The notes under the pieces are model-generated. The model had not been told where the DNA came from and did no database searches. It saw nothing but the letters and a program-made list of their open reading frames with translations. A stretch of DNA of 64,000 nt, taken from contig NZ_BAYD01000012.1 of assembly GCF_000685075.1 (NCBI RefSeq), forward strand, positions 62,001-126,000. Reading direction: 5' to 3'. This DNA comes from Paraburkholderia oxyphila NBRC 105797 (lineage in GTDB: Bacteria > Pseudomonadota > Gammaproteobacteria > Burkholderiales > Burkholderiaceae). Positions within the stretch are counted from its first letter, which is position 1; every line of letters begins with the position of its first letter. The translations under genes and the position numbers were made by a program. Positions 16,825-25,515 of the stretch are shown here, in pieces.

Positions 16825-16831
16825 ACCCGGC

Positions 16832-18322
16832 TTATTCGCTGACCTGTTTCGCCTGATCCGCCTGCCCCGGCTTGGCCGGCGCCGGCTTCTCCTGATCCGG
16901 CTGCCATCCGCCGCCGAGCGCGAGGAACAGCTTCACCTGATCGAGCGCTACCTGGCCCTCGGCCGACGCGACCTGCGCATGCACGCTCGTGAGCGTGCGC
17001 GTGGCGTCGAGGTCGGAGAGGAACGGCTCGCGGCCCGCCGCGTAGAGGTGGTGCGTTTCGTCGGCGGACTGCTGCGCCGAGGCATAGGCCGTGCGCAGCG
17101 CGTCGGCGCGCTGGTCGTCGGCGGCATAGGTGGCGAGGCTCGTCTGCGTTTCGCGCAGCGCGTTGAGCACCACGCCGTCGAACTGCGCGAGCGCGCCGGC
17201 CGTGGCCGCTTGTGCGCCTTGCACGCGCGCGCGCTGGCCGTTCACGGGGAAGGTCCAGCTGATCAGGGGTCCGAACGACCAGCTGTTGGTCTTCGACGAA
17301 AACAGATCTTCGGTGAGGCCGATCGAGCCCACGCCCGCGCCGATGCTGACCGATGGATACATTTCCGCCATCGCGACACCAATGCGTGCCGTGGACGAGG
17401 CGAGCTGGCGCTCGGCCTCGCGCACATCGGGGCGGCGGCGCAAGAGCGCCGCGCCGTCGCCAACCGGGATCGGTTGGGTCAGCTTAGGCAGGCGGTTGCA
17501 CGCGAGCACGGCGGGCGGCAGGTCGGACGGCGCGCGCGCGAGCAGCATGGCGAGCTGGTATTGCGCGACGCGGCGGCGGCCCTCGAAGCGCGGAATGTCG
17601 GCGGCAAGCGTTTCGACCTGGGTCTGGCCGCGCGTCACGTCGGGCTGGTTGCCGCGGCCCGCGTCGCGCAGACGCTTCGTGAGCGCCACGCGCTCCTGCT
17701 GCAGCTTGAGCGACTCCTGCGCGATGGCCAGTTCCTCGCCGGCCGAGCACGATTCGACATAGGCCTGCACGACGCCGGCGACCACGGTGATGCGCGCGAG
17801 ATCGGCGGCGGCGAGCACGGCTTCGTCATCCGCTTGTGCTGCCTCCACACCGCGGCGCAGCTTGCCGAACAGGTCGAATTCATAGGATACGTTGACGCCG
17901 AGATCGCCGAGGTTCCCCACCGGCACCTTGCTGAACTGAAGATATTGCTCGGCCGATACCTGGGCGCGCTGGACCCCGGCGCTCGCGTTCCCCGAGAAGC
18001 CGCCTTGCTGGTTGGCGACTTCCACGGCGGCACGCGAGCGCGCGAGATTCGCGGCGGCCACGCGCAGGCTCGTGTTCGACTGCAGCGCCTGCTGGACGAG
18101 CTGATCGAGCGTCGGGTCGTTGTAGAGACGCCACCAGTCGTTGGGCACTTCGCCCTGCGCAACGGGCGCATGGTCGGCGCCCGCGATCGGCCCTTGCGCG
18201 AGCGGGGCGTTCACGAGCGCGTCCTTCGGCACGGTGTAGTTGGGGCCGAGGTTCATGCACGCGCCCAGCGCCAGCGCGAGCGGCGCGAGCGCGAAGGCGC
18301 GCCAGAGACTGCGGCGCGTCAT
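16832..18322 (-). CDS. NodT-type outer-membrane efflux lipoprotein
   Basis: A 496-residue outer-membrane factor of the TolC/NodT class that completes a tripartite exporter. The N-terminus is a lipoprotein signal (FALAPLALALGACMNLGPNY, lipidated Cys about 22). Two repeated OEP domains with long helices follow (NTSLRVAAANLARSRAAVEVA and SSTARIGVAMAEMYPSVSIG). The C-terminus carries a proline/lysine-rich tail. The ATG overlaps the stop of the HlyD gene by 4 nt. Last gene of the efflux operon. Confidence 0.9.
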   Translation of the reverse strand: MTRRSLWRAFALAPLALALGACMNLGPNYTVPKDALVNAPLAQGPIAGADHAPVAQGEVPNDWWRLYNDPTLDQLVQQALQSNTSLRVAAANLARSRAAVEVANQQGGFSGNASAGVQRAQVSAEQYLQFSKVPVGNLGDLGVNVSYEFDLFGKLRRGVEAAQADDEAVLAAADLARITVVAGVVQAYVESCSAGEELAIAQESLKLQQERVALTKRLRDAGRGNQPDVTRGQTQVETLAADIPRFEGRRRVAQYQLAMLLARAPSDLPPAVLACNRLPKLTQPIPVGDGAALLRRRPDVREAERQLASSTARIGVAMAEMYPSVSIGAGVGSIGLTEDLFSSKTNSWSFGPLISWTFPVNGQRARVQGAQAATAGALAQFDGVVLNALRETQTSLATYAADDQRADALRTAYASAQQSADETHHLYAAGREPFLSDLDATRTLTSVHAQVASAEGQVALDQVKLFLALGGGWQPDQEKPAPAKPGQADQAKQVSE

Positions 18323-19326
18323 TGCGAGGCTCCGCTCGCCATCACGGGCGCGACGCTGGCGTTCGTTGCGGCGACCGCGCCGCTGGCGCTGACTGAGTTG
18401 CCTGTGCTGCTGGCGCCCGCCGCCGCGCCGGCCTGGGGCTTCTGCTTGTCGTTCTCTTCGGTGCGCACCGCGACGGTGGCCGTGCGGCCCGCGATCATGC
18501 GGAAGTCGTCGGGCACCTCGTCGAGCGCGACGCGCACCGGCACGCGCTGCGCGAGGCGCACCCAGCTGAACGCGGGGTTCACGTTCGGCAGCAGGTTCGG
18601 GCTTTGCTGGCGGTCGCGGTCCTCGATGGCGGCGACGATGCTCTGCACATGGCCGCGCAGCGGCTTCGGCTCGCCCATCACCGTGATCTCCACCGGCTGG
18701 CCGATATGGATGCCGTGCAGGCGCGTTTCCTCGAAGTAGCCGTCCACGCGGAACGAATGCATGTCCACCACGGAGAGCTCGGCGCGGCCCGCGGTGACGT
18801 ACTCGCCCACGCGCGGCGCGCGGTCGTTCAGATAGCCGTCCACGGGGCTCACGATGGTCGTGCGCTGGAGGTTCAGTTTGGCGGTGTCCACCTGCACCTC
18901 GGCGTCGGCCACGGCGGCCTCGCCCTGGTCCACCTTGGTGCGGCTTTCCTCGAGCGTTTCGCTGGCGACGAGGTTGCCGAGCGTGAGGTTGCGCGCGTAT
19001 TCGCGCCTGGCCTGCGCGAGCGCGGCCTGGCGATTTTCCAGCGCGGCCTGCGCGAGGCGCAGTGCGAGCGAGTAGCGCGCCTGGTCGATCACGAACAGCA
19101 CCTGGCCTTTTTTGACCGGCTGGTTGTCGACCACCTCGACGTCGGTGATAAGGCCGCCCACGTCGGGTGCGACCTGGATCACGTCGGCGCGCACGCGGCC
19201 GTCGCGCGTCCACGGCGAGAACATGTAGTAGTTGACGATGCGCCACAGCACGACTGCGGCCACGACGACGACGATGAGCGTCAGCAGGATCTGTCCTGCG
19301 GAGAACCAGGTTTTTTTCACGTTCAC
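18319..19326 (-). CDS. HlyD-family periplasmic adaptor (AaeA-like)
   Basis: A 335-residue membrane-fusion protein. One N-terminal transmembrane segment (ILLTLIVVVVAAVVLWRIVNYY) anchors it to the inner membrane. The biotinyl-lipoyl halves (VAPDVGGLITDVEVVDNQPVKKGQVLF and RTTIVSPVDGYLNDRAPRVGEYV regions) flank a helical hairpin, and a beta-barrel domain follows. The last 50 residues are low complexity and alanine/serine rich. It lies between the DUF1656 gene and the outer-membrane factor and should bridge the FUSC pump to NodT. Confidence 0.9.
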   Translation of the reverse strand: MNVKKTWFSAGQILLTLIVVVVAAVVLWRIVNYYMFSPWTRDGRVRADVIQVAPDVGGLITDVEVVDNQPVKKGQVLFVIDQARYSLALRLAQAALENRQAALAQARREYARNLTLGNLVASETLEESRTKVDQGEAAVADAEVQVDTAKLNLQRTTIVSPVDGYLNDRAPRVGEYVTAGRAELSVVDMHSFRVDGYFEETRLHGIHIGQPVEITVMGEPKPLRGHVQSIVAAIEDRDRQQSPNLLPNVNPAFSWVRLAQRVPVRVALDEVPDDFRMIAGRTATVAVRTEENDKQKPQAGAAAGASSTGNSVSASGAVAATNASVAPVMASGASQ

Positions 19327-19327
19327 G

Positions 19328-19582
19328 TTAGTTCACGAAGCGATGCGACAGGATGATGACGGCAGCCAGCACGAAGACATAAATGCCGAGATCGAAAATG
19401 GAGCGATGCCACACGAGCCGGTAAAAGCCGACGCGGGTAAGCACCTTGCCGATCACGACGTTGATGAGGTACGCGATCAGCATCAGCACGAGCACGGCGG
19501 GCACGAACACGCCGAAGATGTCGATTTCGCCGATCATGGTGCGGTTAACGAAAGTAAATGAAAAAGTTGTGCGCTCATCCAT
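19328..19582 (-). CDS. DUF1656 small membrane protein
   Basis: An 84-residue protein of the DUF1656 (AaeX-like) family found between FUSC pumps and HlyD adaptors. Two transmembrane helices are visible (IFGVFVPAVLVLMLIAYLI and SIFDLGIYVFVLAAVIILS). I took the ATG at 19582 because GGAG lies just upstream and it overlaps the FUSC stop; the family more commonly begins at MIGEIDIFG (ATG at 19537), which would give 69 residues. Role in the exporter is unknown. Confidence 0.85.
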   Translation of the reverse strand: MDERTTFSFTFVNRTMIGEIDIFGVFVPAVLVLMLIAYLINVVIGKVLTRVGFYRLVWHRSIFDLGIYVFVLAAVIILSHRFVN

Positions 19583-21731
19583 TGGCTCCGGTTGGATTGG
19601 CGCCCGGGCGCTGTCCGACCAGCGCGGGGTAGAGCGAGAGGCGCAGGCCCACGAGCGCGTGTAGCGTGTCGCGCAGCCAGCGCTGCGAGAAGCGCGCTGG
19701 CGGCGTTTGCGCGCTTGCGTCCGCGGTACCTGCAGTGCCCGAATCGGCGGCATCGGCGGCTTCCTGAGCGAGGCCGCGCGTGGCCACTCGATGCAGCGCG
19801 TCGTCGATGGTGGCGAGCAGCGCGGGCGGGGCGCTCTGGCGCTCGCTTGCCTGGGCGCAGCGCGCGTAATGATCGCTCACGCCCTCGAGCACGCGGTCGA
19901 TGGCGGCGGGCACATCGCCGTCGAGCTTGCGGCGCGAGCGGCGCAGGTCCAGCGCGTTGAGCGCGATGCGCAGGTCGCGGAAGCTTTCGATCGAAGGATG
20001 GCGGTGCTCGTCGGACGCCGCGAGCCGCGGGATCAACTGCATCAGGCGGTCGACCATGCGCGAGGCCAGATTGCGCTGGTCGTCGATCGGCTCGGCGCCC
20101 GCGGAGAGCGCCACGTCCGACCAGCTCGAGCGCAGCAGGCGCCTGGCCGCGAACTCGGCGCCGAACGGGCGCGTGACGCGCGTCCAGACATAGGCGAACA
20201 GCAGGCCCGCGACGCCCGCGATATTACTGTTCAGGAATACGAAGAAATCGGCCTCGTAGGCACTCTGGATGCTGATGAAGGTGGCCGTGTTCACGGCCAC
20301 GAGCATCGTCACCATGTTGAACGCGGGGCGCGGAATCAAGGTGCCGATCAGGATGAACGGCCCCGCGAACAGCAGCACGAGCATCGCGAAGTCGTGCACC
20401 TTGGGCAGCACCACAAACAGATAGAGGCCCGCGAACACCACGCTCGCGGCAGTCGCGACGAAGAAGCGGAACACCATCGGCGCGGGCTCGTCGAGCGCGG
20501 CGAAGAAGCAGCAGGCCACGGCCGCGAGCGTCACCGCGCCCGCGCCGTCGTGCCAGCCGGAGCTGACCCACAGCCAGCACGCCACGAGAATCGCGCCCAT
20601 CGGCACGAGGCACGAGAACAGCATGAGGCCGCGGTCATAGAAGCGTTCGGTGCCGCCCAGGCGCCAGTGCCGGTAGCGCGGCCGCCACGTGCCCGCTTCG
20701 TGCGCGATTAGCGCACGCAGCGTGCGGCAGTCCTGCCAGACGTCGATCACCTGGCCCAGACGCCACAATGCGTTCGACAGCAGCGCGCCTTCCCAGCTCG
20801 TGAGCGCATCGTGCGGGGGCTGCAGCGCGGCCACGCGCGCGCGCAGACTCTCGGCAACGGGGTCGCCCGCGTCGTCGTGGATATCGGCGGCGCGCGTGGG
20901 CAGCGGGGCGTCGAACCATTTGGCCGCATCGGTGAGCAATGCGTCGAGGCCCGCGGGCCACGTGTGCAGATCGCGCCGCAAGGCGATGAGCGGGTCGGCG
21001 AGCGCGGAAATGATCGGCAGAAAGAGCTGCATGCGCCCGCGCAGGTCCTGGGCGCGTGCGAGGATTTCCGGGTGCGCGTGGTCGTAGCTCAACTGGCTCA
21101 GCAGGAATTCGAGCTGGTTCACGGTGGCGGCGAGCCGCTGGCGGCAGGCCGAAAGCGCCTTGCCCGCGATCTGGCCGGAGAGCGTTTCGCGGCCATAGAA
21201 GGCGGCGTCGCGAAACCACGCGTCGGCGCGCTCGATGAGCGTGGGCGCGAGCCGGCTCGGCAAGATGGCGCTGCCCACCACGCTCGCGCAGATGATGCCG
21301 AGCGTGATCTCCTGGGTGCGCGCGATGGCCACGTCGAAGATCGTGGAGGGATCGGTGACGGTGGGCAGCGCGATGAGCGGCATGGTGTAGCCCGCGAGCA
21401 TGAACACGTAGCTGCGCGCGGTGCGGTCCGAGATCGCGAGATAGAGCATCGTGCCGGTCCACAGCGCCACGATTACGCTGAACAGCAGCGGCGTTTCGAC
21501 GAACGGCGGCACGAGCGCGATCGCGGCGGCCGCGCCGAGCGCGGTGCCGAGCGCGCGGTAGAGCGCCTTCGAGCGCGTGGCGCCCACGAACGGATTCGAG
21601 ACGATATAGACGCTCGCCATGGCCCAGTACGGGCGCGGCAGCTGGAACACCAGCGCGATATAGAGCGCGAGCATCGACGCGGCAAACGTCTTGACCGAGA
21701 ACAGCCAGTCGCGGAGGGATGGGTAAGTCAT
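19575..21731 (-). CDS. FUSC-family inner-membrane exporter (AaeB-like)
   Basis: A 718-residue inner-membrane transporter of the fusaric-acid-resistance/aromatic-acid-efflux type. Two blocks of about five to six transmembrane helices are seen: residues about 15-165 (SMLALYIALVFQLPRPYWAMASVYIVSNPF) and about 370-500 (LFSCLVPMGAILVACWLWV). A cytosolic domain separates them, and a cytosolic tail ends the protein. AaeB exports aromatic carboxylic acids such as p-hydroxybenzoate. Translationally coupled to the DUF1656 gene downstream and 17 nt from the MarR gene upstream. Confidence 0.9.
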   Translation of the reverse strand: MTYPSLRDWLFSVKTFAASMLALYIALVFQLPRPYWAMASVYIVSNPFVGATRSKALYRALGTALGAAAAIALVPPFVETPLLFSVIVALWTGTMLYLAISDRTARSYVFMLAGYTMPLIALPTVTDPSTIFDVAIARTQEITLGIICASVVGSAILPSRLAPTLIERADAWFRDAAFYGRETLSGQIAGKALSACRQRLAATVNQLEFLLSQLSYDHAHPEILARAQDLRGRMQLFLPIISALADPLIALRRDLHTWPAGLDALLTDAAKWFDAPLPTRAADIHDDAGDPVAESLRARVAALQPPHDALTSWEGALLSNALWRLGQVIDVWQDCRTLRALIAHEAGTWRPRYRHWRLGGTERFYDRGLMLFSCLVPMGAILVACWLWVSSGWHDGAGAVTLAAVACCFFAALDEPAPMVFRFFVATAASVVFAGLYLFVVLPKVHDFAMLVLLFAGPFILIGTLIPRPAFNMVTMLVAVNTATFISIQSAYEADFFVFLNSNIAGVAGLLFAYVWTRVTRPFGAEFAARRLLRSSWSDVALSAGAEPIDDQRNLASRMVDRLMQLIPRLAASDEHRHPSIESFRDLRIALNALDLRRSRRKLDGDVPAAIDRVLEGVSDHYARCAQASERQSAPPALLATIDDALHRVATRGLAQEAADAADSGTAGTADASAQTPPARFSQRWLRDTLHALVGLRLSLYPALVGQRPGANPTGANG

Positions 21732-21748
21732 GAGGCCGCTTTCAGCTT

Positions 21749-22204
21749 TCAGTCATGAAGGGTGGCGTCGGCCGGGTCCGGCGTGTTGAAGGCGTTGAGC
21801 ACGCGCAGCGTGGTTTCGAGCTCGGCGCGGCTCACGCCCTTGAGCACGCGCGCGCGCAGCGCACGCAGGTCTTCCTCCATCTTCGCGGTGACGGCGCGGC
21901 CTTCGTCGGTGAGCGAGATCGTTTTGGCGCGGCGGTCGTCCGGGTCTTCGTCGCGGCGCACGAGGCCCGCGGCGCAGAGCTGGTCGAGCAGGCGCACGAG
22001 CGACGGGCCTTCGATGCCCACGTGCTCGGCGAGCGTCACCTGGCGCACGGCCTCGCCAAGACGCCCGGCGGTGAGCAGCGGCGCGGCACAGGCTTCGGAG
22101 ACGTTGTAGGCGGTCAGCGCGCCGTGACTCGTGCGCCGCCACTTGCGCGCCGCCACGACGAGCGTGCTGCTGACGGCAAGGCGTAAGGTATGAAGATTCG
22201 ACAT
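21749..22204 (-). CDS. MarR-family regulator of the efflux operon
   Basis: A 151-residue winged-helix repressor. The recognition region is VTLAEHVGIEGPSLVRLLDQL and the wing is GLVRRDEDPDDRRAKTISLTDEG, both typical of MarR. It is the first gene of the FUSC operon, 17 nt upstream, so autorepression relieved by a phenolic ligand is the expected mode. The 217-nt region upstream contains its promoter and has no other gene. Confidence 0.9.
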   Translation of the reverse strand: MSNLHTLRLAVSSTLVVAARKWRRTSHGALTAYNVSEACAAPLLTAGRLGEAVRQVTLAEHVGIEGPSLVRLLDQLCAAGLVRRDEDPDDRRAKTISLTDEGRAVTAKMEEDLRALRARVLKGVSRAELETTLRVLNAFNTPDPADATLHD

Positions 22205-22421
22205 CGGCGGGATGATAGCGTAAAGCGATTCGGTAGCAAACTATCTTTCTTGGCGGCGTTTTTCTATTTTCCAGCCTGCAACGCTAACTCGCGATGGTAG
22301 TGGAATGGCCGCGCGCTTGCGCTCTGGATGCTGCATTTTTGCTGCCCGTGTGACGCGGATGCGACGCAAGCGGGCGACATTCACGAGGGATTCACGGCAC
22401 GGCCGGGCGCCGCTCCGGCGA

Positions 22422-23114
22422 TCAGGCTGGGTGCGCGCCCCAGCTCGCGAGCAGGGCGGGCAGTTGCGCCATGTCCGTGAACACGTGCGCGACGCCCGCG
22501 TCCCGCAGCGCCTGCGCGCTGCTGTGGCCCGGCGTCCCCGGGCTGTAGCCGAACACGGTGGCGCCCGCGGCGAGACCGGCGCGCGCGCCCGTCACGGTGT
22601 CCTCGATCACGGCGCAGCGCTGCGGCGCGGCGTTCAGGCCCGCGGCGGCCGCGAGGTAGACGTCGGGGTGAGGCTTGCTGCGCGGCGTTTCGTGGCCGCT
22701 GTAGATGCGCCCTTCGAAGCACTCGAGCAGGTCCACCTTGCGCAGTTGCAACTCGACCTTGCGGCGGTCCGCGCCGGAGGCCACGGCAATACGTCCCTCA
22801 AACGCCGCGTGCACGGCACGCACGGCGACCGGCGCGCCCGGAATCTCGACGAGATCGCGCTCGAGCGCCGCGTTGCGGCGCGCGCGAAAGTCTTCGAGCC
22901 AGGCCTCCGTGACGCGAAAGCCGGTGTGCCGCTCGATGCGCGCGGCCTCGTCCTTCACCATCTTGCCGACGAAAATGCCCATCGCCTCGTCGACGGAGAG
23001 TGTCCAGCCGAGTGCGTCCAGCATCTGGACCAGCACGATGTGCGTGATGCGTTCTGAATCGACCAGTACGCCGTCGCAGTCGAAGAGCACGGCGTCGAAG
23101 GGGGAGTGGGGCAT
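22422..23114 (-). CDS. HAD-superfamily phosphatase (beta-phosphoglucomutase-like)
   Basis: A 230-residue HAD subfamily IA hydrolase. Motif I is FDAVLFDCDGVLVDSE (nucleophile Asp in DCDGV), motif II VASGADRR, motif III lysine in SKPHPDVYLAAA and motif IV in AVIEDTVTGARAGLAAG. The helical cap lies between motifs I and II. The ATG at 23114 follows AGGGATTGGC poorly, but it fits motif I; the longer frame reads unrelated sequence. Substrate is likely a small sugar phosphate or similar; it cannot be named. Confidence 0.85.
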   Translation of the reverse strand: MPHSPFDAVLFDCDGVLVDSERITHIVLVQMLDALGWTLSVDEAMGIFVGKMVKDEAARIERHTGFRVTEAWLEDFRARRNAALERDLVEIPGAPVAVRAVHAAFEGRIAVASGADRRKVELQLRKVDLLECFEGRIYSGHETPRSKPHPDVYLAAAAGLNAAPQRCAVIEDTVTGARAGLAAGATVFGYSPGTPGHSSAQALRDAGVAHVFTDMAQLPALLASWGAHPA

Positions 23115-23293
23115 GGCGGGAGGGATTGGCTGCGGAAGGGGGGCGTCCGCGCGGTGGACGCAAGCGCGCGATTTTAACCGGGATGTGGCGGGGGCGTTGG
23201 GTTGGCGGGCAAAGGTTGGGGAGCCGGCAGCGGCAATCCGCTTGGGGTTGCGTCTGACCTGTATCACCCAACGTCCTGATTTCCGTGGACGCA

Positions 23294-23437
23294 ATGCGCA
23301 CGGGCGTCGACATCGCAAAGTTGAAGAGCAAGAGTGGAATCGCCACCCCAAAGGCAGAGATGGACATCATTCGCGCGAGGCTGAAGGTTGCCCAAGCGTT
23401 GGCGCAGGAGCTACGAGATGAAAAAGCGAGTCGTTGA
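23294..23437 (+). pseudogene. HigB/Gp49-like toxin remnant (C-terminal part only)
   Basis: A 47-codon frame whose last 38 residues (KSKSGIATPKAEMDIIRARL, then KVAQALAQELRDE) match the C-terminal end of phage Gp49/RelE-type toxins, which carry ...FQKKSKxGIxTPKxxMDxI. The upstream two-thirds with the catalytic core is gone; an in-frame stop lies at 23255-23257. The stop overlaps the antitoxin start by 20 nt, the normal arrangement for this toxin-antitoxin family. Confidence 0.65.
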
Positions 23438-23753
23438 AGGTATTGAAGTCGAGACAGGTTCCGGTAACGTCTTTGCCGACCTGGGCTTTGCCGATGCGGA
23501 CAAGCTCAAGATCAAGTCCGGTCTGGTGATCGAAATTACGAAGGCCGTGCGCAAACTCGGGTTGACGCAGGAGGAAGCCGCCCGCCGCATGGGTATCTCA
23601 CAGCCCAAGGTATCGGGCCTGCTGCGGGGGGACTTTTCCAACCTGTCCGAACGGAAGCTGATGGAGTGCCTGAACCGGCTCGGCTACGACGTCGAGATCA
23701 AGGTTAAGCCCGCGGCCGAGCCCGTCGGGCACTTGACGTTGGCGGTGGTGTAA
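23418..23753 (+). CDS. XRE-family antitoxin (HigA-like)
   Basis: A 111-residue HTH protein of the HigA/XRE class that pairs with Gp49-like toxins. The helix-turn-helix is KLGLTQEEAARRMGISQPKVSGLLRG (about residues 46-71), and the tail MECLNRLGYDVEIKVKP is characteristic of this antitoxin group. GGAG with 7-nt spacing precedes the ATG. The cognate toxin immediately upstream is truncated, so this is now an orphan antitoxin or a stand-alone repressor. It appears full length. Confidence 0.85.
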   Translation: MKKRVVEGIEVETGSGNVFADLGFADADKLKIKSGLVIEITKAVRKLGLTQEEAARRMGISQPKVSGLLRGDFSNLSERKLMECLNRLGYDVEIKVKPAAEPVGHLTLAVV

Positions 23754-24248
23754 TTCTTCGTGTTCCAGTTGGTCTCGACGCACGTTGTTCGGGCTAGCCT
23801 GGCTGCCGAAAAATTCCATCCCCGCGTTTTCTCAGGGATGTACGGTTGGCTCGACACTGTACCCGACGTTCTTCAGCAAAGCGAATAGACCTTGCTTGCT
23901 GGGGCTGCGCTGTGAACGCAGCACCTAACTGTCCGTCGTAGATTCAGGTGGGAACCGCCTTTCGTTACCCGTCAACTGCGGCTTGTGTTTCCAGTAGCGA
24001 GGCTGGCGCACCATGCGCCGCCGCTCATATCCGCGTCGCCCACTCAAGCGCTCGCCCCCTCAGCGGCATTCTTGACCCGCGCCAATGCTTCATGTCTTTT
24101 CACTGCAACAACTGCCTTTCGAGATCGTGAGAGCACCGCATTCTATTGCGGCTGTAAAGCGTTTGTAAAAACGTGAATTGACATTTATTTAGAATTTCGA
24201 ATCATTTTAAATAAATCAATAATAATCGCAATAATACGGGTTTAAAAC
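23754..24248 (+). other. 495-nt region before the porin, AT-rich at its end
   Basis: No coding potential I trust. The last 80 nt are unusually AT-rich for this genome. A TTGACA box at 24178-24183 is followed by an AT block, a plausible porin promoter, although the -10 element is not a clear match. Confidence 0.45.
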
Positions 24249-25406
24249 ATGAAAAAGACCATGATCGCCGTCGCTTTGACCGGCGTATTCGCGACGGCTG
24301 CACACGCACAAAGCAGCGTCACGCTTTACGGGCTGATCGACGCCGGCATCACCTACACGAACAATGAGGCCGGCCATAGCAACTGGCGGCAGACGAGCGG
24401 CACGGTCAACGGCAGCCGCTGGGGTCTGCGAGGCGGCGAGGACCTCGGCGGCGGCCTCAAGGCCATCTTCACGCTGGAAAGCGGCTTCAGCATCAGCAAC
24501 GGTAATTCCCTGCAAAACAACCGCCTGTTCGGCCGCCAGGCATTTGTCGGTCTGGCGAGCGACTGGTTCGGTTCGCTCACGCTCGGCCGCCAGTACGACA
24601 GCGTCATCGACTTCGTCGCGCCGCTCTCGCTCACGGCTTCGCCCTATGGCGGCACGATTGCCGCTCACCCCTTCGATAACGACAACCTCAACAGCTCGGA
24701 CCGCATCAATAATTCGGTCAAATACACGAGTGTGAATTACGGCGGCTTGAAGTTCGGCGCGCTGTACGGCTTCTCGAATACGGCCGGTGCGTTTGCCAAT
24801 AACCGCGCATACAGCTTTGGTGGCAGCTATCGCTATGGCGGTTTGAACGTTGCCGTGGGCTATCTGCAATTGAACAACGACATCAACAATCTGGCGATCG
24901 CGGCCGGCAATCCAGGCGCGGTCACCGGCACCGATACCTTTGCTGCGGGCACGCAACGCACGGCCGGCGGCGGCCTCAACTACACGTATGGCCCGATGAC
25001 GGCAGGCGTCGTCTATACGCAGACGAATCTGAGCAATGCGCACGGCGGCATCATTTCGGCGGCGCAGGCCGGTGCCGCGGCACCCATCCGTCTCCAGGCG
25101 AACAGCGCCCATCTGCAAAACATCGAGGGCAATGTGCGCTATGCGCTGACCCCCATGGTCACGCTGGCGGGGTCCTATACCTACACGCGCGCGAATTTCG
25201 GCGCGGGCGAGAACCCCAATTACAACCAGGTCAACCTCCAGGCCCAGTACGCGATGTCCAGGCGAACCAGCGTGTACCTGCAGGGCGACTGGCAGCACGT
25301 GAGCGCCAATCCGTATGGCTTCGGCGCGCACCTGAACGGCGTGAGTGCGGCGTCGTCCACGCAGGATCAGGTCGCCGTTTCGGCGGGGCTGCGTCACGCG
25401 TTCTGA
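24249..25406 (+). CDS. Gram-negative porin (OmpC-like, Burkholderia type)
   Basis: A 385-residue trimeric general porin of the outer membrane. Signal peptide MKKTMIAVALTGVFATAAHA, mature start QSSVTLYGLIDAGITY, L3-like acidic/arginine region near SLTLGRQYDSVIDFV, and C-terminal phenylalanine (AVSAGLRHAF) needed for outer-membrane insertion. Repeated aromatic beta strands run throughout. A stem-loop lies just past the stop. Single gene with its own AT-rich promoter region. Confidence 0.93.
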   Translation: MKKTMIAVALTGVFATAAHAQSSVTLYGLIDAGITYTNNEAGHSNWRQTSGTVNGSRWGLRGGEDLGGGLKAIFTLESGFSISNGNSLQNNRLFGRQAFVGLASDWFGSLTLGRQYDSVIDFVAPLSLTASPYGGTIAAHPFDNDNLNSSDRINNSVKYTSVNYGGLKFGALYGFSNTAGAFANNRAYSFGGSYRYGGLNVAVGYLQLNNDINNLAIAAGNPGAVTGTDTFAAGTQRTAGGGLNYTYGPMTAGVVYTQTNLSNAHGGIISAAQAGAAAPIRLQANSAHLQNIEGNVRYALTPMVTLAGSYTYTRANFGAGENPNYNQVNLQAQYAMSRRTSVYLQGDWQHVSANPYGFGAHLNGVSAASSTQDQVAVSAGLRHAF

Positions 25407-25417
25407 TGTCATGCAAC

Positions 25418-25442
25418 GATCCGGCGTGCAATGCGCCGGATC
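25418..25442 (+). terminator. stem-loop after the porin gene
   Basis: A perfect 9-bp stem (GATCCGGCG/CGCCGGATC) with a 7-nt loop 11 nt after the porin stop. No U-run follows, so termination may be inefficient, or the structure may protect the 3' end. Confidence 0.5.
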
Positions 25443-25515
25443 GCGCGATGGGCCCTCTCACAGGGCGCTTTGCGCGTCGCGGCTCACACGGGCCCGACGC
25501 GGATTCGACAAGCCC

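Noticed and set aside
23948..24130. Small frames in the 23.75-24.25 kb gap as genes
   Set aside because: No ribosome site, atypical composition and no similarity that I recognise.
24178..24212. A complete sigma-70 promoter for the first porin
   Set aside because: TTGACA is perfect, but no good -10 hexamer lies at 16-18 nt, so only the region is reported, not an exact promoter.
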